From the NCBI RefSeq assembly GCF_900107755.1, contig NZ_FNQR01000003.1:294283-358282 (forward strand): a stretch of 64,000 nucleotides of DNA, given 5' to 3'. Numbering within the stretch: the stretch's first letter is position 1; each line of letters begins with the position of its first letter. Positions 32,301 to 40,607 of this stretch are shown piece after piece. The position numbers and the translations under genes were made by a program. Origin of the DNA: Thalassobacillus cyri (GTDB taxonomy: Bacteria > Bacillota > Bacilli > Bacillales > Halobacillaceae). The notes beneath the pieces are model-generated. The model did not search any database. It saw only the letters and a list, made by a program, of their open reading frames with translations, and was not told the origin of the DNA.

Positions 32301-33533
32301 CTATTTGATTAGGTCAATGCGATTATGAATCAAACAGTACGCAGGTATGTCTGTCGACCCCCATAACACCCCTGGAATCAGCAGTACAGCTAACGCTATG
32401 ACTCCGAGCCAGCCGATTGCTCCCCAGAGAAATCCGGTCAATGTCCCGCCTGTTGCAACGCCGATATAATAGCTTACGAGATAAATACTGGACGCTCCCC
32501 CTTTATGATGGGTAGCAGTCTGATTAACGGAGGCTGCCACCATAGAATGGACGACGAAAAAACCGAAACACATCAGACCGAGACCTGTATATATAAGCGC
32601 TACAATCGGTACCGCAGTCAGGACAATCCCTGTAAGCATGACGAGAACGCTCGTAATCACAACTTTCCCCATACCGAAAGAAAGAGACAGTTTACTGGCA
32701 ACCGGCGAGCTTACCAGTCCCAATCCATAAGCAAAATAAGCGAATGTAATGGTACCAATCGACAAATAGAAAGGTGCCTCACTCAAGTAGAATGGAAGAT
32801 AAGTCCAGATACCGGTAAACGCCAATTGGATGACAACCCCCATATAAAATGCCGGAATCAGGTTTTTATCTTTCAAATGGATGAACATCCCCGCCAGATC
32901 TTCTTTGATTGGAAGTTCGCTCGTTTCAAAGTTCCGCGACTTTGGCAGAAGGATTAGGAATGCTAGGAAGAATAACGCTTCTAACACAAACAGCAGCCAT
33001 AAGGACATCTGCCAGGAGGCATACTCGGCTATATAGCCAACGAATACCCTCCCGAACATGCCGCCGACTGCGTTGCTTGCGATATAAAAGGAAATCCCGA
33101 TTCGGACGCTGCGCTGTTCGAATTCCTCTCCAATATAGGCGATTGCTGCCGCCGGCAATCCTGCAACAAAAAAACCCTGAATGAACCGTAGTACTAGCAG
33201 AAGTGCGAAAGATTCCAGGAAAGGCATGATGAACAGCGGGATGATTGAGAGAAGTATGGTGACTTTCATCAATTTCACCCTGCCCCAACGATCAGACATC
33301 AAGCCGAATACAAGCAGCCCGATGATCAAGGAAACTATCGTAAGCGAGATTAATAAACTGGATGCTGTCGGCGATACATCAAACTCCCGGGTGAATATCG
33401 GCAGGATCGGCTGAAGCATATAGATGTTGGAAAAAGTCATGATCGAGGCTGCCGCAAGTGCGATGATCGCCATCCAGAATGGTTTATCCTTTGAAGTGTA
33501 GCCATTTTTATATGTACGCTGTTGTTGTCCCAA
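32301..33533 (-). CDS. MFS transporter
   Basis: A 410-residue, twelve-helix major facilitator. The loop 2-3 motif is GLMSDRWGRVKLMK, and helix 5 has the antiporter-like GLPAAAIAYIGEEFE. It resembles sugar-efflux or YbcL/YdhP-type exporters; the substrate is unknown. TTG 33533 is chosen because AGGAAG lies seven bases upstream; GTG 33551 is the alternative. It is divergent from ridA. Confidence 0.85.
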   Translation of the reverse strand: MGQQQRTYKNGYTSKDKPFWMAIIALAAASIMTFSNIYMLQPILPIFTREFDVSPTASSLLISLTIVSLIIGLLVFGLMSDRWGRVKLMKVTILLSIIPLFIMPFLESFALLLVLRFIQGFFVAGLPAAAIAYIGEEFEQRSVRIGISFYIASNAVGGMFGRVFVGYIAEYASWQMSLWLLFVLEALFFLAFLILLPKSRNFETSELPIKEDLAGMFIHLKDKNLIPAFYMGVVIQLAFTGIWTYLPFYLSEAPFYLSIGTITFAYFAYGLGLVSSPVASKLSLSFGMGKVVITSVLVMLTGIVLTAVPIVALIYTGLGLMCFGFFVVHSMVAASVNQTATHHKGGASSIYLVSYYIGVATGGTLTGFLWGAIGWLGVIALAVLLIPGVLWGSTDIPAYCLIHNRIDLIK

Positions 33534-33681
33534 AAAATCACTTCCTATCACACTCTTGTATATGAAAATATCATTTCGTTATTCCCACTACAAGAGTTTA
33601 AAGGACCAAAGTTAATCGATTCCGAATTTTCCATACTCGTGTTAGGATAGAAATAATCATACATAAGAGGAGTGACAAAGC

Positions 33682-34065
33682 ATGTTCAAACCAATCGCTA
33701 CAGATAAAGCGCCTGCCGCTATCGGCCCTTACTCACAGGCAGTCGATGTCGGAGATGTCATCTATATTTCCGGTCAGATTCCACTCGATCCATCCACACA
33801 GGAATTCGTCTCAGACGATGTGAAAGAACAAGCACAGCAGGTTATGAAAAACCTCGGTGGTATCCTGGAAGAAGCAGGCCTCGATTACAGCCATATCGCA
33901 AAAGCGAACATCTATCTTGATTCCATGGACGATTTTGCTGTCGTAAATGAGGTGTATGCCAGCTTTTTGAGCGAGCCTTACCCTGCCCGTGCAGCGGTTG
34001 AAGTAGGCAAATTGCCTAAGGGTGCGAAAGTGGAGATCGAAGCGATTGCCGTAAAAGAAAAATAA
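33682..34065 (+). CDS. ridA: RidA-family enamine/imine deaminase
   Basis: A 127-residue RidA (YjgF/YabJ) protein, which hydrolyses reactive 2-aminoacrylate and related imines. The family residues are present: GPYSQAV near the N-terminus, Arg103 in PARAAVEV and Glu120 in KVEIEAIAV. AGAGGAG precedes the ATG at a normal distance. It is a monocistronic gene with a strong terminator. Confidence 0.95.
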   Translation: MFKPIATDKAPAAIGPYSQAVDVGDVIYISGQIPLDPSTQEFVSDDVKEQAQQVMKNLGGILEEAGLDYSHIAKANIYLDSMDDFAVVNEVYASFLSEPYPARAAVEVGKLPKGAKVEIEAIAVKEK

Positions 34066-34070
34066 TGAAG

Positions 34071-34096
34071 CCGGGCCCGTGGGCTCGGTTTTTTTG
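34071..34096 (+). terminator. Terminator of ridA
   Basis: CCGGGCCC (34071-34078) pairs with GGGCTCGG (34081-34088), with one mismatch or wobble, followed by eight T. Confidence 0.9.
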
Positions 34097-34133
34097 AATT
34101 AGGCGAAACGTGCTTTTATTGGGCGACTCTATA
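34096..34133. repeat. Two copies of the ATTRGGCGA repeat, 20-base spacing
   Basis: ATTAGGCGAAA and ATTGGGCGACT have their GGCGA cores at 34102 and 34122, exactly 20 bases apart, between ridA and ypjP. They resemble the larger arrays at 36832-36931 and 45384-45478. Confidence 0.5.
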
Positions 34134-34177
34134 GAGTAATCAACTTAATAAAAAAACACCCTCACAAAAGAAGGTGT

Positions 34178-34774
34178 TCAGGCCATCCATTTTGGTGGTG
34201 TATTTTTATCCCAATATATCTCACCGATATTATGATGCTTCTCAAATCCATCCTTGCTCAGATGATAGTGGAAATTAAACCAGTATCCTTCACCTGGACG
34301 CTTTTCCCGGCGTACATCAAATCTGGCAATCTCTTCTTTTGTACGATAGTCGGAAAGGTGGAAAATCTTCTCTCCATATCCTGCCGCAGGCTGCTCTGAA
34401 ATTTCATAATACGGTACTTCCTCTTCCGCTTCTTCTAAAAGGGCTGTTACCACTTCTTCGATGCCAGGCAGGATGACAGAAGCAAACTCATCTTCCACTT
34501 TAGTGGCGATTTTAGGTCCTAACTTTGTGACCGCCTGCTCTTTGGCACGCTCTGTCAGGACATTGACCAAATAATCATTCGACGGAGGTTCCAGGGTTGT
34601 TTCTTCCTCTGGTATAACTGCTTCAGCTGGTATGTAGGCATCTTCTTTTTCCTTCGGAGATGCTATCTCTTTTTTTGTAGGGGTCTCCGCATCAGCATAT
34701 GTCGGCGGTATATATAAACCAAGGGTAAGAATTGCAATTAATACGACAGAAACTTTTCTAAACCAGAGCTTCAT
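34178..34774 (-). CDS. ypjP: YpjP-like secreted protein
   Basis: A 198-residue protein with a Sec signal peptide (MKLWFRKVSVVLIAILTLGL, cleavage near TYADA). A low-complexity acidic linker is followed by a conserved domain ending GYWFNFHYHLSKDGFEKHH and NIGEIYWDKNTPPKWM, almost as in B. subtilis YpjP. The function is unknown. It faces ridA tail to tail. Confidence 0.9.
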   Translation of the reverse strand: MKLWFRKVSVVLIAILTLGLYIPPTYADAETPTKKEIASPKEKEDAYIPAEAVIPEEETTLEPPSNDYLVNVLTERAKEQAVTKLGPKIATKVEDEFASVILPGIEEVVTALLEEAEEEVPYYEISEQPAAGYGEKIFHLSDYRTKEEIARFDVRREKRPGEGYWFNFHYHLSKDGFEKHHNIGEIYWDKNTPPKWMA

Positions 34775-34973
34775 ATGAATTACTCCCTTTTATGTACTAT
34801 CTTAAATTCTACCATGTTACGAAGGCTTGTCCATATATTATACGAGTTTCCTATAAAAAAGTTTCAAAATTTTTTCAAATTAGAAAACCTGTACTTATTG
34901 CTAAGTTCATATAGCGAAAGCCTTAGTTTGATTGCTTTAACAAAATTCAGCTTTTTTGAAGTATAAAAGTTTT

Positions 34974-35002
34974 AAGGGACCAGTAGAACGACCTGGCCCC
35001 TT
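34974..35002. terminator. Terminator after the Tyr/Pro-rich protein gene
   Basis: AAGGGACCAG (34974-34983) pairs with CTGGCCCCTT (34993-35002), with one mismatch. A and T tracts on both sides allow use in either direction. Confidence 0.75.
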
Positions 35003-35007
35003 TTTGT

Positions 35008-35397
35008 TCAAAGCCTCCACCTGAGGGCAATCGTCAAATGACAGCAATCGATGCCTTCTACTTCAGAGGAAAGCTGCAGATTGAGCCCATCGGGATTCAC
35101 TTTTGTTTGGACACCGGAATGAATACCTGTCGATTTCAATAGGGCATCGACTTTTTCCATGTCATTGACCTGGGCTGCCGCCATCACATCATGGGCGAAT
35201 GTTTTTGATTCAGCAAGGCGGTGCAGGACAAGGCTCGCTTCATCCAATAATTTTTCCATAGCTGCTGCAGAATCAGAAAACATGGCAGAATCCACCGGTG
35301 GATAGGACGGTTCTTCCGGATACCTCGTTGGAACATAAGGAAGATACCCATATCCAGACTGATAGTACGGTACATATGGATAATAGATCGGATACAT
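35008..35397 (-). CDS. Tyr/Pro-rich N-terminus protein, unknown
   Basis: A 129-residue protein. The first 35 residues are YPY/YYP-rich (MYPIYYPYVPYYQSGYGYLP), like spore-coat or spore-surface proteins. The rest is a small domain with AMEKLLDEASLVLHRLAES and CCHLTIALRW at the end. Similar proteins are common in spore-formers, but I recognise no named family. A spore-related role is an inference from composition. Confidence 0.65.
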   Translation of the reverse strand: MYPIYYPYVPYYQSGYGYLPYVPTRYPEEPSYPPVDSAMFSDSAAAMEKLLDEASLVLHRLAESKTFAHDVMAAAQVNDMEKVDALLKSTGIHSGVQTKVNPDGLNLQLSSEVEGIDCCHLTIALRWRL

Positions 35398-35542
35398 CTT
35401 AATGTGTCCTCCCCTTCTTTTTCACTCTCCTAAAAGTATATGCATAACAATGGCATCCGGAAGTTGTTCTTTCATGCGATTGTTTTATCTTTCCAATATT
35501 GGGATATAAACCATTACAGATCATTTTAAAAAGGAGAATTCT

Positions 35543-36031
35543 ATGGCCAACGGTGCACGAAATTCTTATTATTCCCGCAACCTATGGTCAGGTTTCTTAT
35601 TCGGGCTTGGACTCGTCGTTTTCTTTGACGAATCTGTTTTCCACCAATTGCTGAATTGGCACCATTTTTATGATAAATCAACTACCGAAATTGGTATCGT
35701 ATCGGATGGTTTCTTTCATGCGTTCAGCTGGTTTGCGACAATCGGCGGCCTCTTCATGTATGCCGATCTCCGAAGGCGGCAGGCGCTATGGAAAACCAGA
35801 TGGTGGGGTGGCGTATTACTCGGAATGGGCGCCTTCCAATTGTATGATGGGACCGTCCAGCACAAACTCATGCAGCTGCACCAAATCCGTTACAACGTCG
35901 ACATTCTTCCTTATGATTTGGTTTGGAATATCACGGCGATTCTTATGGTTATTACTGGTTCCATCATCTTGTTAAAGACACGGCGTCAGGCTGGTACGGG
36001 AGGAGTGACCAACCCACTTTCCAATGAATAA
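35543..36031 (+). CDS. DUF2243 membrane protein
   Basis: A 162-residue, four-helix membrane protein with the conserved GFFDEVVFHQLLxWHHFY-type block (seen as VFFDESVFHQLLNWHHFYD) and GAFQLYDGTVQHKLMQLHQIR. The many histidines suggest haem or metal contacts. AAAGGAG precedes the ATG. It overlaps the CtaG-like gene by eight bases, a pairing seen in other Bacillaceae, which suggests a joint role near cytochrome oxidase. Confidence 0.88.
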   Translation: MANGARNSYYSRNLWSGFLFGLGLVVFFDESVFHQLLNWHHFYDKSTTEIGIVSDGFFHAFSWFATIGGLFMYADLRRRQALWKTRWWGGVLLGMGAFQLYDGTVQHKLMQLHQIRYNVDILPYDLVWNITAILMVITGSIILLKTRRQAGTGGVTNPLSNE

Positions 36032-36785
36032 TACTATTGTTGCTTTTGTATTGGGTGTCCCCTTTGTATTATTGTTTGGGTTTTACATGCTTGCAGTCTA
36101 TCTTTCCAACCACCATAGACGTTGGCCATTATACCGCAGTGTCTTATGGACGGCTGGGGTCTCTTTTTCCATTCTATCAGTTGCCGGACCAATAGCAGAG
36201 CGCGCGCACACTGACTTTACTGCACACATGCTCGGTCACTTGTTTTTAGGAATGCTGGCCCCCCTATTAATGGCGCTGGCTGCCCCCATGTCTCTGCTCC
36301 TCAGAACGTTGCCTGTAAAAGGAGCACGGCGACTGACAAGACTGCTTCGAAGTAAGCCTGTCGGTGTACTTAGCAACCCGGTGACAGCGACGATTCTGAA
36401 TATCGGCGGCCTGTGGCTGCTTTACACTACTGATCTTTATATGATGATGCACCATAGTATAATCTTACATGTTTTCATACACATTCATGTTTTTTTAGCT
36501 GGATACTTATTTACTATCTCGATGATTTACATCGACCCGATCCCGCACCGTTTCAGCTACCGTTACCGGGCGATTGTGCTGGTGATTGCTCTTGCTGGTC
36601 ATGGCATTTTATCAAAATTCATTTACGCCAATCCGCCTTCCGGGGTGCCGGCTGACCAGGCACAGGCTGGAAGCAGGCTGATGTATTACGGCGGTGATAT
36701 GATCGATGTTGTAATTATCTTCCTGCTTTTTCTCTATTGGTACCAGGCGGCACGGCCTCGGAAACGTGCAGCACAAGTAACATGA
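36024..36785 (+). CDS. CtaG-like cytochrome c oxidase assembly membrane protein
   Basis: A 253-residue membrane protein of the caa3 CtaG family with seven helices. HMLGHLFLGMLAPLLMALAAP and VFIHIHVFLAGYLFT carry the conserved histidines. B. subtilis CtaG is needed for caa3 oxidase formation; whether this copy serves that oxidase is unknown, as no oxidase genes are near. Confidence 0.85.
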   Translation: MNNTIVAFVLGVPFVLLFGFYMLAVYLSNHHRRWPLYRSVLWTAGVSFSILSVAGPIAERAHTDFTAHMLGHLFLGMLAPLLMALAAPMSLLLRTLPVKGARRLTRLLRSKPVGVLSNPVTATILNIGGLWLLYTTDLYMMMHHSIILHVFIHIHVFLAGYLFTISMIYIDPIPHRFSYRYRAIVLVIALAGHGILSKFIYANPPSGVPADQAQAGSRLMYYGGDMIDVVIIFLLFLYWYQAARPRKRAAQVT

Positions 36786-36797
36786 CAGGATAGTTAA

Positions 36798-36836
36798 ACG
36801 GAAGCAGAGCCCTCGAGGGGTTCTGCTTCCGTTTTA
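36798..36836 (+). terminator. Terminator of the DUF2243-ctaG pair
   Basis: A 14-bp outer stem around GGAAGCAGA/TCTGCTTCC with an inner CCTCGAGG palindrome, followed by TTTTATT. Confidence 0.88.
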
Positions 36837-36931
36837 TTGGCCAAACCTTAGATTTATTGGCTGAATTTCGTATATATTGGCTATTTTTTAAATATATTAG
36901 CTAATCCCTCATTTTATTGGCTAAACGTCAA
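36832..36931. repeat. Five tandem copies of a degenerate 20-base repeat
   Basis: ATTGG (or ATTAG) begins at 36836, 36856, 36876, 36896 and 36916, exactly every 20 bases. The unit consensus is about WTWTATTGGCTRAA plus six variable bases. The array fills the gap between convergent genes (ctaG-like and gapN). Confidence 0.85.
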
Positions 36932-36975
36932 AAACGCCAGCCGTGGTAACTTTACGGCTGGCGCTTTTAACGAAT

Positions 36976-38361
36976 TTACATATTTAGAACAAATAGCTTA
37001 TCACGGGTCATGGATTCGATGCTTCGGCGTATGCCCTGTGCACCCAGTCCGGAATTTTTCGCTCCAATGAATGGAAAATGATCTGGGCCACGCTCCGTTT
37101 TTGCATTCAACTGAACAGATCCAACGTGAAGCTTTCCTCCGATGTCCATTGCTTTTTGGACATCTGCTGTGAAAATACTCGCCTGCAAGCCATATTGAGA
37201 TTCATTGGCAACGGCTACGAAATCTTTTTCATCAGTGATTCGAATAATTGGAAGTACTGGACCGAATGGCTCTTCCCAGGCAATATCCATATCGGATGTT
37301 ACTTCATCGATCAATGTCGGATAAATCAGGTTGCCTTCCCGTTTGTTGCCTGTTACTAATTTCGCACCTTTTTCAAGAGCGTCATTAATCAAGCCTTGTA
37401 CAAAGTCCGCTGCTTTGCCATCGATCAGCGGGGTTACAGCAGCGTCGTCTTGCGGATTTCCAACCGTCAGACCTTCCACTTTCTGTTTGATTTTTTCAGA
37501 GAGCTGGTCGGCGACTGAATCAGCGACCAAGACCCGTTTGATGGCTGTACAGCGCTGACCGGAATAAGAATAAGCACCGCTTGCGATTTGGTCGGCCGCT
37601 AAGTCAAGATCAGCATCGTTCAAAACGATTGCCGGATCTTTTCCGCCTAATTCTAGAACAACAGGAATCATTTTCGCTTTTTCAGAGATGGATTGACCGA
37701 CCTCCGTGCTTCCTGTAAATGTGATCATGCTGATTTCTGGATGGGTAACAATAAAATCTCCGATTTCAGAGCCCTTCCCTGTCACCAGTTGGACAATATC
37801 TTCTGGAATTTCAGTTTCAAGCAAAGCATCAATCATGAGACGGCCGCTTAAAGCACCTTGAGATGCTGGTTTGAAAACTACTGAATTTCCAGAAATCAAT
37901 GCTGGGGCAATTTTTGATGCGGCTAAATTAACTGGATAGTTGAATGGGGATATTGCTAAAACGACACCGAGGGGCTCGCGGTCCGCCATCGCTATTTTGT
38001 TAGAGCTTCCGCCTCGGAATGAATCACCACGGAGCATGTCGCCATGAATACGGCATCCTTCCTCAGCAGTATAGCGAATCAAATCGGCCGTTCGTTTTAC
38101 TTCTTTCATCGCAGAAGCTTTGTTTTTTCCTACTTCTTTGTAAATCATCGTACCAATTTTCTCTTGTTGTTCGAGTAAACGATCGGCCCATTTATGTAGA
38201 ATGTCCGCTCGCTTATATACTTCTGTTTCGGCCCAGGCCTGTTGGGCTTTACTCGCCTTTGTTATCGCCTGATTGACTTCTTCTTGAGACATCAATGAAA
38301 ATGACCCGATTGCTTCTTCTCCTGCTACAGAATAAACCACTTTTTCTTTCTCCACTGTCAT
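36976..38361 (-). CDS. gapN: NADP-dependent non-phosphorylating glyceraldehyde-3-phosphate dehydrogenase
   Basis: A 461-residue aldehyde dehydrogenase that oxidises glyceraldehyde-3-phosphate to 3-phosphoglycerate, producing NADPH. GapN features include SPFNYPVNLAASKIAPAL, the catalytic glutamate in LELGGKDPAIV, catalytic cysteine in SYSGQRCTAIKRVLV, WEEPFGPVLPIIR and TERGPDHFPFIGAKNSG. The first 15-18 residues of the usual GapN N-terminus (the NGEW strand) are missing. ATG 38361 is 15 bases from the only AAGGAG, so the start is uncertain. A palindromic-repeat region lies upstream. Confidence 0.93.
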   Translation of the reverse strand: MTVEKEKVVYSVAGEEAIGSFSLMSQEEVNQAITKASKAQQAWAETEVYKRADILHKWADRLLEQQEKIGTMIYKEVGKNKASAMKEVKRTADLIRYTAEEGCRIHGDMLRGDSFRGGSSNKIAMADREPLGVVLAISPFNYPVNLAASKIAPALISGNSVVFKPASQGALSGRLMIDALLETEIPEDIVQLVTGKGSEIGDFIVTHPEISMITFTGSTEVGQSISEKAKMIPVVLELGGKDPAIVLNDADLDLAADQIASGAYSYSGQRCTAIKRVLVADSVADQLSEKIKQKVEGLTVGNPQDDAAVTPLIDGKAADFVQGLINDALEKGAKLVTGNKREGNLIYPTLIDEVTSDMDIAWEEPFGPVLPIIRITDEKDFVAVANESQYGLQASIFTADVQKAMDIGGKLHVGSVQLNAKTERGPDHFPFIGAKNSGLGAQGIRRSIESMTRDKLFVLNM

Positions 38362-38569
38362 GCTGATAATGTACCACTCCTTCAAAATTGGATTATTCTG
38401 ATTATTAGGGATGAGCCATAATTTCTCAAACCGCAATAAAGCGGTAACATTTTAGGAATAACCGCTTCTAGCTCAAATAGCGAGGGTTATACTTGCTTAT
38501 CCTTAGTTTTTCACGTTAATGTGATAAAGTTCCAGGAATTTGAATGGTTGTGTGGTATCACTATAAGGA

Positions 38570-38895
38570 ACAAAAGCGCAAGCGCCTTGCTCACCCCCGA
38601 CAAGTTTAAGCCAAGACTCGCCGTGACGTTTTGTTTACTTTCATTCCAATTAAGTTTAATAAAGGTTTAAAGGATAAGTAAAACGAAGGCTTTCGCCATA
38701 AACCATTGGCGATAAGCCGATTTTTCCTAATCACAGAGAGAATTGACTAAAGACCTCGAGGGGTAGGCGCTGGCCGATGAAAACGCCACGTCCTCAAAAA
38801 AGACTTTGTCTTTTTCTGCGAAGTACTTTCAAAGAAGTAGTTCTAGTGTGGCGACATCGGCACTAGCACGTCCTATGCATCGGAGCTGGATTCAG
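38570..38895. repeat. Complex palindromic repeat region (REP-like)
   Basis: Most of the 540-base gap 38437-38978. Inverted pairs include AGCGCCT (38581) with AGGCGCT (38765) and ACCCC with GGGGT beside them. Smaller hairpins include AAAGACTTTGTCTTT near 38799. GC-rich hairpins of this AAGCGC...GCGCC type recur in Bacillaceae genomes. No reading frame is supported. Confidence 0.55.
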
Positions 38896-38951
38896 TCATC
38901 TTCAAAAAGTTATTCACCATCATTAAATTTTATATTTTCCTAGACAGACAA

Positions 38952-38979
38952 AAAAGCAGAGCACGCAGGCTCTGCTTTT
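38952..38979 (-). terminator. Terminator of the small HTH gene
   Basis: A perfect 11-bp stem AAAAGCAGAGC/GCTCTGCTTTT (38952-38962, 38969-38979) with a six-base loop, touching the stop codon. Confidence 0.9.
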
Positions 38980-39209
38980 CAGTCTTCATCTTTGATGTCC
39001 GGATCAGGAGGCAGCGGCTCGCTCAAATATTCCTGGAGCTTAGCACGGTACTTCTCCACTTGTTCAAAATAATTAGAAAACTGATTCTTATTGATCAACA
39101 CCTGTTGACCATCATCAATACTTTTTATTTTATTTTCTATAACCAATTTATGAATATAAGATACCGGGACATCCAGATATTCAGCAGTTTCCTGTATCGT
39201 CAAATACAT
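38979..39209 (-). CDS. Small helix-turn-helix (excisionase/MerR-like) DNA-binding protein
   Basis: A 76-residue protein whose first 50 residues form an excisionase-type winged helix (MYLTIQETAEYLDVPVSYIHKLVIE). The C-terminal half is a charged helix and an acidic Pro-rich tail. Excisionase-like proteins also occur as chromosomal regulators; no phage or integrase gene is nearby, so the role is unknown. Confidence 0.78.
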   Translation of the reverse strand: MYLTIQETAEYLDVPVSYIHKLVIENKIKSIDDGQQVLINKNQFSNYFEQVEKYRAKLQEYLSEPLPPDPDIKDED

Positions 39210-39386
39210 TAGATCACCTGCTCCTAATAAGATTTATCACAGCTAACCATCCTATGTTTTCTTTAAAAAGTATGTGTCGAAACTGAAATAGACTGTTGAT
39301 GAATATTATATCACTTTATCATTTTGGTATAATTGTTTTATATAATGCTTGCTTATATGAGACAACTCATAGAGAGTGGTGACAAA

Positions 39387-39641
39387 ATGACAGACGATCG
39401 GAGAAAATCTAAATGGGAGAAAACGAGACAGGCAGGAAAAGGGAAATACATAGCCCTTTATGGCCTGCTTGGGTTCGGGGGCGTTTTTGTACTGGTTTCC
39501 CTCCTGTTCCAGGCATTCCGGGAAGACAGCATAACTTTCGACTATGTTGTACAACGGATTGTCATCGGGCTGATTGCCGGAGCTTTATATGGCTGGGTCA
39601 GCTGGAGGTCTAATGAAAAACGATATCATGATCTCACGTGA
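39387..39641 (+). CDS. Small two-helix membrane protein, unknown
   Basis: An 84-residue protein: a basic N-terminus (DDRRKSKWEKTRQAGKGKY), two hydrophobic helices (YGLLGFGGVFVLVSLLF and IVIGLIAGALYGWVSW) and a short charged tail. ATG 39387 follows GTGGTGA. No family is recognised. Confidence 0.68.
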   Translation: MTDDRRKSKWEKTRQAGKGKYIALYGLLGFGGVFVLVSLLFQAFREDSITFDYVVQRIVIGLIAGALYGWVSWRSNEKRYHDLT

Positions 39642-39662
39642 TATTTTACTCCCGTTTAAATC

Positions 39663-39697
39663 TAAGCGGAGTGCAATCTTAATGGGCTCCGCTTTTT
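39663..39697 (+). terminator. Terminator shared by the small membrane-protein and lipoprotein genes
   Basis: AAGCGGAG (39664-39671) pairs with CTCCGCTT (39688-39695), with TTTTTA on the plus strand. The stop codon and last codons of the convergent lipoprotein gene lie inside this hairpin. Confidence 0.75.
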
Positions 39698-40179
39698 ATA
39701 GCAGAAACCATAATTCCAATCAAAACTTCCTCATTAAATGTAAATTCAATATTCTTCGCCAGCTGTTTATCAAAGTATCCAATTATTGCAGCTCCTGTCT
39801 TTGTACGTTCATGGTAATTTTTTTCATATAATTCAATGACGCGTTCTTTTGTAGCCCCAATGGTTACATTACGGGCGGTAGCATGGCGCTCATGCGAAAG
39901 AATATAGCCAATGATACTTCCATCCTCCACCTTGAATTCTAAATTATTATAGACATAGTAACGGCTCGGTGGGGTATCCACCTCTTCCACTTTCGCAGGT
40001 GTACCGAAAACTGCTACAAGTTTTTGCTCCGAGGCACCTAAAGAAACTTCTTGGATTTCTTCTGCAGATAAATCAATGCTGTAAGTTTGATCATAAAAGT
40101 CCATTTTATCTTTTGAAGTGCATCCAGTAAGCAACAGACCTATAGTGAGCAACAAAGCCACCGAAAATTTCACTTTCAC
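39679..40179 (-). CDS. Lipoprotein, unknown function
   Basis: A 166-residue protein with a lipobox LLLTGC (Cys20). The mature part contains two copies of a motif of the SmpA/BamE-like type, VSLGASEQKLVAVFGTP and VTIGATKERVIELYEKN, each starting with 'G(A)...' and a helix. Membrane-tethered on the outside. No specific role is known. Its C-terminus is encoded in a terminator hairpin. Confidence 0.72.
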   Translation of the reverse strand: MKVKFSVALLLTIGLLLTGCTSKDKMDFYDQTYSIDLSAEEIQEVSLGASEQKLVAVFGTPAKVEEVDTPPSRYYVYNNLEFKVEDGSIIGYILSHERHATARNVTIGATKERVIELYEKNYHERTKTGAAIIGYFDKQLAKNIEFTFNEEVLIGIMVSAIKSGAH

Positions 40180-40271
40180 CTTTTTTCCTTCTGAACAACA
40201 AGCTCTTGCTAATTACGCTATTTCACTAATTCCATCCGGCATAATCAGTGCTGGAAGAGAGTCGTTAATCA

Positions 40272-40571
40272 TTACCACAATGGTTCTTCTTTACTGCTAA
40301 GCTCATAATAAAATGGAGAAAGACCCATGACGACCATAAATATGATCATTCCAAAAACAATATAGAACAACATAGAAAAATTAAATAGTAACACGACAAA
40401 CATCGGTATTATTACAGATAAAACCATAAAGCCTCCACGCTTCCGCGTCTTAGCAGATGCATACTGCTTTTCTCCACAGTAAGGACACGCTGCTTTACTG
40501 CTTAGCATCAATTTACTGAAAACCGTTTCTCTCCAAGTCCATTTCTTTTTACAATTATCACACACTGGCAT
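40272..40571 (-). CDS. CXXC-20-CXXC zinc-ribbon membrane protein
   Basis: A 99-residue protein with two CxxC knuckles, CDNC and CPYC, spaced about 20 residues apart, then two membrane helices (VLSVIIPMFVVLLF and MLFYIVFGMIIFMVVMG). This matches the uncharacterised TIGR04104-type family. ATG 40571 follows AGGGAGG by eight bases. Confidence 0.82.
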   Translation of the reverse strand: MPVCDNCKKKWTWRETVFSKLMLSSKAACPYCGEKQYASAKTRKRGGFMVLSVIIPMFVVLLFNFSMLFYIVFGMIIFMVVMGLSPFYYELSSKEEPLW

Positions 40572-40607
40572 GTTGATGGCCTCCCTTACCAATTTTATTT
40601 ATAAATA

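Noticed and set aside
36832..36931. CRISPR-like array
   Set aside because: Units repeat every 20 bases with no distinct spacers, the repeat is far too degenerate, and no cas gene is present.
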